DNA from: Fidelibacterota bacterium
Lineage (GTDB): Bacteria > Fidelibacterota > Marinisomatia > Marinisomatales > S15-B10
Assembly (NCBI GenBank): GCA_002707905.1
Contig: PAOF01000038.1
Coordinates: forward strand, 11,449 to 17,888
Reading direction: 5' to 3'
DNA: 6,440 nt
Shown piece after piece: positions 1 through 5,998 of the stretch (position 1 is its first letter; each line of letters starts with the position of its first letter). Below the pieces are notes generated by a model, which was not told the origin of the DNA, made no database searches, and saw only the letters and a list, made by a program, of their open reading frames with translations. The position numbers and the translations under genes are program-made.

Positions 1-324
1 ATGATATTTTCAGGGAATGCCTCATTTAATGATATTGGAGGACCAATTCTTATCGCTCAATTAGCAGGTGATTCTGCAAGAGCTGGAATTATTTCATTAT
101 TATCATTTACAGCCATAATAAGTGTTAATCTTGCTTTTATGAATTTATTACCTATTCCAGGTCTTGATGGAGGACATATTCTTCTTACAAGTTTGGAATT
201 TATTACTAGAAGATCAATTTCAACCAAAGTAAAAATGTTCATTCAACAAATAGGTGTGGCTCTTCTTTTATTATTAATGGCTTTAGTGATGTTTAATGAT
301 ATTAGCAGATTATTCTCTGGTTAA
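1..324 (+). CDS. rseP: RseP-like site-2 protease (M50 family), C-terminal part
   Basis: This is the last ~107 residues of a zinc metalloprotease that cuts transmembrane substrates within the inner membrane; in the best-studied case it cleaves an anti-sigma factor after a first cut by DegS. The visible part has the conserved GGPILIAQ stretch (residues 13-20). It then shows a hydrophobic segment running into NLLPIPGLDGGHIL (about 48-61), the family's LDG motif, whose Asp is the third zinc ligand. A final membrane segment lies at about 80-98. The HExxH zinc site and PDZ domain(s) are absent because they lie upstream of the window. The frame is already open at base 1, so the ATG there is an internal Met rather than a demonstrated start. 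The stop TAA (322-324) lies inside the palindrome TTAA, which also encodes the stop of the convergent DUF3108 gene. The family call is firm; the symbol assumes orthology. Confidence 0.9.
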   Translation: MIFSGNASFNDIGGPILIAQLAGDSARAGIISLLSFTAIISVNLAFMNLLPIPGLDGGHILLTSLEFITRRSISTKVKMFIQQIGVALLLLLMALVMFNDISRLFSG

Positions 325-1010
325 TTTATATTTGATATTAACATATTTAATGTTCCGAAATTTGCATTAGATATAATTTTTATTGGAATTTTTTTATTAT
401 CATTAGTCATCCAAATTTTCATTATTGACTTATTTTCATCAAGGTTTATGGCTTCAACTAGGAAGCAATCGAATATTCCTATATTACTATTAATTCGTTC
501 TTCTTTTAATATTGATAGCTTGACTTTATAAATTTTATTATTATCAAAAATATTAAATAAAAATTCATCATGAATTTTAATTTTTTTTGTTCTTAAAAAG
601 TAAAAAAAGGAATAAGGATCTCGAACTTTTTGTGAAATATCTATTCTTTTATTATTTGAATTATAAAAATTTTTTTCATAATTAAATGTTACATTGAAGT
701 TTATTTTGTAATTTGGTTCAATTATAATTTTTTGAAATTTTTGAGTATAAAATTCTTTTTTATCAATCCAAGATTTTACAGTATCTCTTATAGGGAATAT
801 TTTATCCCAAATATCATTTGTTTTGAGTAAAAATGAAAAAAAATAATTATCATTATCTTTTTTAATTTTATTAATACTCATTTTTGCTGACCCTACTGAT
901 ATAAAGTTAAGATTTACTTTGTAAAATATTTCTTCACCATTGGTAAACGGAGAGATATCTTGACAATATAAATTGCTTAAAAACAAAAATATTATTAAAA
1001 ATTTATTCAT
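321..1010 (-). CDS. Exported DUF3108 family protein
   Basis: A 229-residue protein of the DUF3108 family, whose biochemical role is not established. The N-terminus (residues 1-16) is a short Lys plus hydrophobic signal-like segment ending NLYCQD. Cys16 is preceded by Tyr, so it is a poor lipobox and I favour ordinary export to the periplasm or outer membrane. Family hallmarks follow in order: NGEEIFYKVN (24-33) with FISVGSA (36-42); DTVKSWID (76-83); VRDPYSFFYFLR (129-140), matching the usual D-P-x-S-x-x-Y-x-L-R line; IFDCFLVEA (179-187); IWMTND (199-204); IPIKI (208-212); and NFGTLNMLI (217-225). The length is normal for the family. It is the last gene of the lpxL-like/tsaC-like operon; its ATG overlaps the upstream TGA by four bases (ATGA, 1007-1010), so translation is probably coupled. 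No independent Shine-Dalgarno is visible. An envelope role is inferred from export and from the acyltransferase two genes upstream. Confidence 0.85.
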   Translation of the reverse strand: MNKFLIIFLFLSNLYCQDISPFTNGEEIFYKVNLNFISVGSAKMSINKIKKDNDNYFFSFLLKTNDIWDKIFPIRDTVKSWIDKKEFYTQKFQKIIIEPNYKINFNVTFNYEKNFYNSNNKRIDISQKVRDPYSFFYFLRTKKIKIHDEFLFNIFDNNKIYKVKLSILKEERINSNIGIFDCFLVEAINLDENKSIMKIWMTNDNKKIPIKIISNANFGTLNMLISNIN

Positions 1011-1561
1011 CTAATTTGTATAATCTTTTTACTTGTTAGATTAAAAATATTTGAAGGATTAGAATTATTTATTTTTCCTTCATCAATTATTAAATCAACT
1101 TCATTGGAAAATTGTTCATTAATTTTTTTTGGATCATTAATTGGTTTCATATTTGTTTTATTTACACTAGTCGAGGTAATACCTCTACCTAATAGTTTTG
1201 TAATTTCCATAGGAATATTGTGATCAGGAATTCTTACACCAATTGAATTATTTGGTCCTAATAAGTATTTTGAAATATTTTTGCTTACTGATTTTAGAAT
1301 TAAAGTATTTGGACCTGGAAGTTTATCATCACAAAATTTTATATGGTTCTGAGATATAGATGCATAAGTTTGAAGCATCTTCTTATCGCATACAGCAATA
1401 CTCCATGGACCAGGCCTTCCCTTTATTTTCATTAATTTTTTTACGGCAAAATCGTTCTCCGAATCTACTCCAAATCCATATATTGTATCAGTAGGATATA
1501 CAATTACTCCTCCATTTTTAAGCACATTTACAGCTTTTTCTATTATTTTTTTATCATTCAT
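1007..1561 (-). CDS. tsaC: TsaC/Sua5/YrdC-family L-threonylcarbamoyladenylate synthase
   Basis: A 184-residue YrdC-domain protein. Members make threonylcarbamoyl-AMP from threonine, bicarbonate and ATP, the first step toward t6A37 in ANN-decoding tRNAs in the cytoplasm. Visible motifs are YPTDTIYGFGVDS (22-34); the KxR motif in KGRPGPWSIAV (K47, R49); LPGPNTLIL (81-89), the usual PGP-x-T line; GVRIPDH (108-114); TSTSVN (129-134), giving the S-x-N motif (S132, N134); DLIIDEGKI (156-164); and PSNIFNLT (169-176). The length matches the short single-domain TsaC form; the extra C-terminal domain of long Sua5 is absent. The ATG lies 8 bases inside the end of the acyltransferase gene (ATGAATGA, 1554-1561). 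An AGGAG on the minus strand at 1580-1576 is 14 bases from the ATG, rather far, so coupling probably matters more. A YciO-type paralogue of unknown role cannot be excluded, because the rest of the genome is unseen. Confidence 0.88.
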   Translation of the reverse strand: MNDKKIIEKAVNVLKNGGVIVYPTDTIYGFGVDSENDFAVKKLMKIKGRPGPWSIAVCDKKMLQTYASISQNHIKFCDDKLPGPNTLILKSVSKNISKYLLGPNNSIGVRIPDHNIPMEITKLLGRGITSTSVNKTNMKPINDPKKINEQFSNEVDLIIDEGKINNSNPSNIFNLTSKKIIQIR

Positions 1562-2405
1562 TTTTAGTTTTCCATCTCCTATGAAACCATAGATATTGAT
1601 GAGGTTTCTTTTTTATTCTTTGTTCAAGTAATTCTGTGAACTGATGCATTATTGAAGTATACTTTTTGCTTGGTTCAATTATTATAAATTCAATACAATA
1701 ATTAAATTTTTTTCTAATACAAAAAGCTACGACAACTTTACATTTAGTTTTTTCATAAAAAACCGAGGCTCCTCTTGGTGTAGAGGCTGCTCTACCAAAA
1801 AAATTTATAAACTCTCCTTTTTTACCTGCATCTTGGTCACTAGCAAGTATTAAAGTGTTACCGTTTTTTAAAAAATTAATCATTTTATGTGAAGAATAAT
1901 GAATAGAAACTGGATTAAAACCATTTTTTTTTCTCAAGTTATTAAAGAACAATTGAGCTCCTTTATTCTTTTGATTTTGAGTTACCGTTTTAATATTGAA
2001 ATTATTTTTTGACATCCATGCAGGTATGATTTCCCAATTTCCAAAATGACCAGTTAATAGTATAAAACCTTCTTTATTTGATTTTAAGTTCAATAAAGTT
2101 TGTTCATTTATTATTTTTATTTTTTCATTTTTAATTATTTTTTCAATACACAAAGCATCTAAAAACATTTGTCCAAAATGTGAGTGAGTCTTTTTTAAAA
2201 TTTTTAATAATTCTTTATTATTTTTGTTGGGAAAAGATTCTTTTAATTGACTATATGCAAGTTTTTTTCTTTTTTTAAATATATAAAAAAATAAAGCTCC
2301 AACTAATTTTCCAATTATAGATCTTAATGATGGTCTGATAACTAAACAAAAAATTTGGATAAGGTTTAATGATAATCTAGTTATAAAATTTTTTATTGTT
2401 TTCAT
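1554..2405 (-). CDS. LpxL/HtrB-family lysophospholipid (lipid A) acyltransferase
   Basis: A 283-residue member of the bacterial lipid A biosynthesis acyltransferase family. These inner-membrane enzymes transfer a fatty acyl chain from acyl-ACP onto a hydroxyacyl chain of a lipid A precursor at the cytoplasmic face. A hydrophobic N-terminal stretch (about 11-43) would serve as membrane anchor. The catalytic HX4E motif is intact as TGHFGNWEI (H120, E125). Other family blocks are ASDQDAGKKGEFINFFG (188-204), STPRGASVF (208-216) and the C-terminal HQYLWFHRRWK (269-279). The length is slightly under the roughly 300 usual for LpxL/LpxM. It is the first gene of the operon with the TsaC-like and DUF3108 genes. 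The ATG follows A-rich sequence with no clear Shine-Dalgarno. Family identity is strong; whether it adds the lauroyl or myristoyl chain, or acts on another lipid, cannot be read from sequence, so I give no symbol. The coding sequence contains a run of nine A on the sense strand (1924-1932), a possible indel spot. Confidence 0.9.
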   Translation of the reverse strand: MKTIKNFITRLSLNLIQIFCLVIRPSLRSIIGKLVGALFFYIFKKRKKLAYSQLKESFPNKNNKELLKILKKTHSHFGQMFLDALCIEKIIKNEKIKIINEQTLLNLKSNKEGFILLTGHFGNWEIIPAWMSKNNFNIKTVTQNQKNKGAQLFFNNLRKKNGFNPVSIHYSSHKMINFLKNGNTLILASDQDAGKKGEFINFFGRAASTPRGASVFYEKTKCKVVVAFCIRKKFNYCIEFIIIEPSKKYTSIMHQFTELLEQRIKKKPHQYLWFHRRWKTKNE

Positions 2406-2447
2406 TTGTTATTGATTATTGTCATAATTTACAAGTAATTTCTATAT
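2406..2447. promoter_or_regulatory. Divergent intergenic region, probable back-to-back promoters
   Basis: These 42 bases are the only non-coding DNA between two divergent genes, so promoter elements for both the acyltransferase operon (-) and the nfeD-floA operon (+) should lie here or run into the flanking coding sequence. The stretch is almost all A/T. On the plus strand CATAAT (2423-2428) is one mismatch from TATAAT. TTTTCA (2399-2404), 18 bases upstream, is a weak -35 overlapping the acyltransferase start codon. This would put transcription start close to 2435, leaving a very short leader for nfeD. I could not choose a convincing minus-strand pair. There is no ribosome binding site in front of either ATG. 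The gene layout, more than motif strength, supports the call. Confidence 0.4.
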
Positions 2448-3800
2448 ATGAACTATTGTAAAACTTTAATTTTAATATTCCTAAGTTTTGTAACTTTTTT
2501 AAAAAGTGAAACAGTTTATAGAGTTCCAATCCAAAGCACTATTGATTTAGGTCTTCCAAATTACATTGAAAGATCTATTGAAGAAGCAGTAAATGATAAT
2601 GCTGATGCAATAATTTTTGATTTAAATACATTTGGTGGAAGAGTTGATGGTGCAACTCAAATTAAGGATGAAATTTTAAACTCTCCAATATTGACAGTTG
2701 CATTTATCAATAAAAGAGCAATATCTGCTGGAGCTTTGATTTCTTTATCATGTGATAAAATATATATGACCTCTGGTGGAATAATTGGAGCTGCAACAGC
2801 GGTTGATATGTCAGGAAATAAAGGAAGTGAAAAAGTAATCTCTTACATGAGGGAAGAAATGGCTTCAACAGCTGAAAGTAATGGAAAAAATAGTGATATT
2901 GCGAGAGGAATGGTTGATGAGGATTTATATTTCGACTATTTATTTATAGATGGTGATTCAATATATGTAGATGATATAGAAGGAAGAAAAGCAGGAAAAT
3001 TAATTTCTTTAACTACTAATCAAGCCATAAAATATTCAATAGCCGATGGTTCGGTAGAAACATTTAAAGATTTATTAAAGGAAATTAATCTGGAAAATGC
3101 TAAGATTGTCGACTTTTCAATCAATTGGACTGAAAGTCTTAGAAGATTTTTAACTGATCCAACAGTCAGTTCTTTATTAATGACTTTAGGATTTTTAGGA
3201 TTATTATTTGAAATTCAATCTCCAGGGTGGGGAATCCCCGGTTCAATTGGAATACTAAGTTTATTACTTTTTTTTGGTTCAACTATTGATACAGGATTAG
3301 CAACAGGACCAGAATTAATTGTAGTTGGCATAGGAATTTTGTTATTGCTTCTAGAATTTTTTATTATTCCAGGCTTTGGGTTACTTGGAATTAGTGGTTT
3401 GATTGTCATATTGGGTGGTTTATTTATGTTGTTGATACCTGAAAATCCATTAACAAATGATTATAATTCTGCTTCATGGGCTTTCGCTATTTCTACTATT
3501 GGAGGAATTATTTCAATATTCTTAATTTTTAGACTTTTATCTAAAACAAAACTTTGGGAAAAATTAACATTGCCAACCAGTCAAAAAAGTTCAGAGGGAT
3601 ATAATACTTCTATTGGTTTAGAAGGTTTTGTTGGTAAATTAGGTATTTCCACATCTGATTTAAGGCCATCTGGATGGGGTGAATTTGATGCAAAAAAGCT
3701 ATTTGTAGTAACTGAGGGCGAATTTGTTGATAGAAAAGAAAAAATTGAAATTCTATCTGTGGATGGCAATAGAATATTGGTTAGAAAAATTAGTAATTAG
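2448..3800 (+). CDS. nfeD: NfeD-family ClpP-class membrane serine protease (long NfeD form)
   Basis: A 450-residue membrane protein with the long NfeD architecture. Residues 1-20 form a signal peptide or first membrane segment. Residues about 22-220 form a ClpP/crotonase-fold serine protease domain with [11 protein letters not shown] (59-69, oxyanion Gly63-Gly64), AISAGALIS (91-99, nucleophile Ser93) and Lys129 in SEKVISYM as the likely base. This gives the Ser-Lys dyad described for the archaeal homologue PH1510. Residues about 240-365 hold four to five membrane segments rich in Gly and Pro. The C-terminal OB-fold (about 386-450) carries [10 protein letters not shown] (405-414) and [15 protein letters not shown] (422-436). 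Archaeal homologues cleave stomatin; bacterial ones pair with flotillins. floA follows eight bases after the stop, giving the classic nfeD-floA (yqeZ-yqfA) pair. No Shine-Dalgarno precedes the ATG, but the signal peptide directly after it supports this start. Confidence 0.93.
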   Translation: MNYCKTLILIFLSFVTFLKSETVYRVPIQSTIDLGLPNYIERSIEEAVNDNADAIIFDLNTFGGRVDGATQIKDEILNSPILTVAFINKRAISAGALISLSCDKIYMTSGGIIGAATAVDMSGNKGSEKVISYMREEMASTAESNGKNSDIARGMVDEDLYFDYLFIDGDSIYVDDIEGRKAGKLISLTTNQAIKYSIADGSVETFKDLLKEINLENAKIVDFSINWTESLRRFLTDPTVSSLLMTLGFLGLLFEIQSPGWGIPGSIGILSLLLFFGSTIDTGLATGPELIVVGIGILLLLLEFFIIPGFGLLGISGLIVILGGLFMLLIPENPLTNDYNSASWAFAISTIGGIISIFLIFRLLSKTKLWEKLTLPTSQKSSEGYNTSIGLEGFVGKLGISTSDLRPSGWGEFDAKKLFVVTEGEFVDRKEKIEILSVDGNRILVRKISN

Positions 3801-3803
3801 GAG
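3799..3803 (+). promoter_or_regulatory. Shine-Dalgarno of floA
   Basis: AGGAG overlaps the last two bases of the nfeD stop codon (TAG) and sits five bases before the floA ATG. It is the only well-placed strong Shine-Dalgarno I see in the window, which suggests that floA is translated efficiently relative to its neighbours. It also fixes the floA start at 3809. Confidence 0.8.
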
Positions 3804-3808
3804 AAATA

Positions 3809-4804
3809 ATGGACTATCTACCTATAATCGCAGTTGTTGTTGTTATACTTTTTATATCTTTAATATTATATTTTGTTCCACTTGGTTTGTGGATTCAAAG
3901 TGTAGTTTCCCTTGGATTGGGAAAAATCTCAATAATTGATTTAATTAGAATGAGATTAAGAAAGATTCCTCCAAGATTGATAGTTGATTCAATAATAAAT
4001 ATGCAAAAAGCTGGATTGATAGATATTAATCCTGGCATGATGGAAACTCATTTTTTGGCTGGTGGAAATGTAGCTAATGTTTCAAATTCTTTAATTGCTG
4101 CTGATAAAGCTAATATTCCATTAGATTTTACAACTTGTACTGCGATTGACTTAGCTGGTAGAGATGTTAAAGGAGCAGTTGAAACATCAGTATATCCAAA
4201 AGTAATTGATGCTCCTGTTAGTGGTACTTTGGCTGCAGTTGCAAAGGATGGAATTGAAGTCAAAGCAAGAGCAAGAGTAACTGTAAGAACTAATATACCT
4301 GGTTTGGTAGGTGGTGCTACAGATGAAACAATCATAGCTAGAGTTGGAGAAGGAATTGTTAGTGCAATAGGTTCATCTGAATCTTATAAAACTGTTTTAG
4401 AAAATCCAGACTCAATTTCAAAATTTGTTCTTGAAAAAGGTCTAGATGCTGGTACAGCATTTGAGATATTGAGTATTGATATCGCTGATGTTGATGTCGG
4501 GAAAAATGTTGGAGCGCATTTGGAGGCTGACCAAGCTGAGGCTGATTTAAAAGTTGCTCAAGCCAAAGCTGAAACTAGACGTGCAATGGCTATTGCTGAA
4601 GAGCAAGAAAAAACAGCTTTAGTTGAGGAAATGAAAGCAAAAGTTGTTGAAGCTGAAGCACAAGTTCCTAAAGCTATGGCAGATGCATTTAGATCTGGAA
4701 ATTTAGGTATTATGGATTATTACTCGATGAAAAATATTCAAGCAGACACAGAAATGAGATCTTCAATTTCAGATGTCGATGAAAAAAATAATCAAAATAA
4801 TTAA
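3809..4804 (+). CDS. floA: Flotillin-like membrane microdomain protein FloA
   Basis: A 331-residue flotillin-like (YqfA) protein, the same length I know for Bacillus subtilis FloA. The family forms oligomeric scaffolds on the inner face of the membrane and is linked to functional membrane microdomains, fluidity and assembly of membrane complexes. Residues 4-36 are a hydrophobic hairpin-type anchor. Next comes the conserved [14 protein letters not shown] (47-60) and the PHB/SPFH-like core (about 60-235) with [19 protein letters not shown] (152-170), [16 protein letters not shown] (173-188) and [17 protein letters not shown] (220-236). A long Ala/Glu/Lys helix (about 237-292: [17 protein letters not shown], then [20 protein letters not shown]) is the coiled-coil region. 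Last is the family block [21 protein letters not shown] (starting at 298), then a short acidic/Asn tail. It sits directly after nfeD with a strong AGGAG, in the usual pairing. Its Ala and Gly codons make it look less A+T-rich than the minus-strand genes. Confidence 0.96.
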   Translation: MDYLPIIAVVVVILFISLILYFVPLGLWIQSVVSLGLGKISIIDLIRMRLRKIPPRLIVDSIINMQKAGLIDINPGMMETHFLAGGNVANVSNSLIAADKANIPLDFTTCTAIDLAGRDVKGAVETSVYPKVIDAPVSGTLAAVAKDGIEVKARARVTVRTNIPGLVGGATDETIIARVGEGIVSAIGSSESYKTVLENPDSISKFVLEKGLDAGTAFEILSIDIADVDVGKNVGAHLEADQAEADLKVAQAKAETRRAMAIAEEQEKTALVEEMKAKVVEAEAQVPKAMADAFRSGNLGIMDYYSMKNIQADTEMRSSISDVDEKNNQNN

Positions 4805-4821
4805 ATTTAAATTATAGTTTT

Positions 4822-5412
4822 ATGGATATTAGTTATTGGATATTTATCCTTATTGTTTATTTGATATCTCAATGGGTACAAAGCCGTACTAAAAATATAT
4901 CAGATGAGAGTAATAAGTTAAACAATGAGGATTTTTCACTTGATAAAAAGGATGATAGTTTTCAAAATCAAAATTTACCTCAATGGATTAAAAACTTAGA
5001 TCCACAAGGTAATAGCTTTGAGGATTTAAGTTTTAATCAATCAGATGATTTTAATATTGAAAATATTTCTCAAACAGAAAAATCAGTTAATGTAAGTGAA
5101 CAAAATATTCTAGATGATGAATTATCTGAAGATATCAAAGAGGATATTGAAGAAAAGGTTCTTGATGGTATTGAAGAGGTTAATGAAGAAAAGGTTCTTG
5201 ATGGTATTGAAGAGGTTAATGAAGAAGAATTACAAAATTTTAATCAACCAATTCTTGAAGATTTAAATGAAAAAAAATTTAATCCTAGAAAAAATAAATC
5301 TTTTAATATTTTTGATATCCTTCAAAGTAAAAGGGATATAAAAAAAGCTATTTTACTAAATGAAATATTATCACTTCCAAGAGCACTAAATAAATATAGT
5401 ATTAAAAAATAA
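4822..5412 (+). CDS. Unrecognised membrane-anchored acidic protein with internal repeat
   Basis: A 196-residue protein I do not recognise. Residues 4-20 form one N-terminal membrane segment without a clear cleavage site. Residues about 21-150 are a hydrophilic, Asn/Asp/Glu/Ser-rich, probably disordered linker. It includes LPQWIKNLDPQGNSFEDL (52-69) and two identical copies of EEKVLDGIEEVN (110-121, 122-133). Residues 151-162 are basic. The C-terminus, FNIFDILQSKRDIKKAILLNEILSLPRAL (161-189), looks like a folded amphipathic helical motif. I recall similar endings (roughly A-I-x-x-x-E-I-L-x-x-P-x-A-L) on short hypothetical proteins of other bacteria, but could not check this. The gene starts 17 bases after floA on the same strand with no Shine-Dalgarno, so it is probably the third gene of the nfeD-floA operon. 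Its last 11 bases overlap the end of coaE on the other strand. A membrane-tethered adaptor for FloA/NfeD is a guess from context only. Confidence 0.75.
   Translation: MDISYWIFILIVYLISQWVQSRTKNISDESNKLNNEDFSLDKKDDSFQNQNLPQWIKNLDPQGNSFEDLSFNQSDDFNIENISQTEKSVNVSEQNILDDELSEDIKEDIEEKVLDGIEEVNEEKVLDGIEEVNEEELQNFNQPILEDLNEKKFNPRKNKSFNIFDILQSKRDIKKAILLNEILSLPRALNKYSIKK
5149..5226 (+). repeat. 36-bp perfect in-frame tandem repeat
   Basis: Two identical 36-base units (5149-5184 and 5185-5220) are followed by the first six bases of a third (5221-5226). Each unit encodes EEKVLDGIEEVN, so the repeat preserves the reading frame of the acidic protein. Absence of even synonymous differences points to a recent duplication by slippage or recombination. 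The sequence before the first copy, encoding EDIKEDIE, is acidic and helix-like but is not a clear degenerate copy. Confidence 0.95.
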
Positions 5413-5998
5413 TTTGATTATAGATTTTATTAATTTGTTTGTTTAAACTCACTAAGCTATCATTGTTTTTTATTATAAAATCAGATTTTTTTTCCTTTAT
5501 TACCTCATTCATTTGAAGAGTTTCTCTTCTTATTATTTCTTTTTTTGAATGGTTCCCTCTTAGTAAAGCTCTAGTGATTCTTGTATTAAAATCAGATTTT
5601 ACAAATATAACTAAATCAAGTTTTTCATTTAATTTTGATTCAAAAATAAGTGCTGCATCAATAATAAATAATTTTGTTTTATATTTATATCGCATGATAT
5701 TAAAGAGATTATCAATAAAGGATGTGACTTTAGGGTGAATTATTGAATTAAGTGTAAGTTGATTTTTTTTATTTGAAAATGCTTTTTTTGAAAGTTTAAA
5801 TAGATCTATGTTATTTTCTTTATTTAAAATATCATTTCCAAATGAATTGATTATTTGATTTTTTATAGGTTTATTTCTAATTAAAAATTCTTTTGCTTCG
5901 TTATCTGCATTCAAATGATATGCTCCAAGTTTTGAAAATTCTTTGCTAATAGTTGTTTTCCCAGATCCAATTGCTCCTGTTATACCTACTTTTTTCAT
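5402..5998 (-). CDS. coaE: Dephospho-CoA kinase
   Basis: A 198-residue P-loop kinase for the last step of coenzyme A synthesis: ATP-dependent phosphorylation of the ribose 3'-OH of dephospho-CoA, in the cytoplasm. The Walker A is GAIGSGKT (8-15). LNADNEAKEF (29-38) matches the V-D-A-D line; the second Asp (D32), which I believe is the catalytic one, is kept while the first is Asn. SIIHPKV (85-91) is the family's I-H-P block. IIDAALIFES (112-121) corresponds to D-x-P-L-L-F-E, with Ala in place of Pro. The LID region has RALLRGNHSKKEIIRRETLQM (starting at 143), with the expected Arg residues and Q162. KSDFIIKNNDSL (171-182) matches the A-D-F-x-I-x-N block. The length is normal. Its ATG overlaps the adk TGA by four bases (ATGA, 5995-5998). 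The 3' end overlaps the convergent acidic-protein gene by 11 bases, leaving no room for a terminator between them. Confidence 0.94.
   Translation of the reverse strand: MKKVGITGAIGSGKTTISKEFSKLGAYHLNADNEAKEFLIRNKPIKNQIINSFGNDILNKENNIDLFKLSKKAFSNKKNQLTLNSIIHPKVTSFIDNLFNIMRYKYKTKLFIIDAALIFESKLNEKLDLVIFVKSDFNTRITRALLRGNHSKKEIIRRETLQMNEVIKEKKSDFIIKNNDSLVSLNKQINKIYNQIIF

Noticed and set aside
320..342. Possible terminator hairpin GTTAAT...ATTAAC after rseP
   Set aside because: The stem is six pairs, mostly A/T, with an 11-base loop, and the following T run is interrupted. It lies inside the DUF3108 gene. Such pairings are expected by chance at this base composition.
963..1010. Lipoprotein signal in the DUF3108 protein (NLYC at residues 13-16)
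   Set aside because: Tyr at the -1 position does not fit the usual small-residue lipobox, so I treat this as an ordinary signal peptide.
1924..1932. Run of nine T (nine A on the coding strand) as a phase-variation switch in the acyltransferase
   Set aside because: Runs of eight are common throughout this A/T-rich window, including in housekeeping genes (5763-5770 in coaE, 6409-6416 in adk), so one run of nine is not a specific signal. It is worth remembering only as a sequencing-error risk.
3724..3939. Plus-strand open frame spanning the nfeD-floA junction
   Set aside because: It is out of frame with two clear genes, has a Cys/Tyr-rich nonsense composition and no ribosome binding site.
4048..4335. 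Open frame on the minus strand inside floA
   Set aside because: It lies wholly antisense to a strongly conserved flotillin gene, and its translation is repetitive in Pro/Thr/Ala as expected of the reverse complement of that gene. The same applies to shorter antisense frames at 57-242, 3215-3409 and 3581-3769.
5903..5914. Loss of a catalytic Asp in CoaE (LNAD instead of V-D-A-D)
   Set aside because: The Asp I understand to be catalytic is the second one, and it is retained as D32. The other blocks of the enzyme are intact, so inactivation is not supported.
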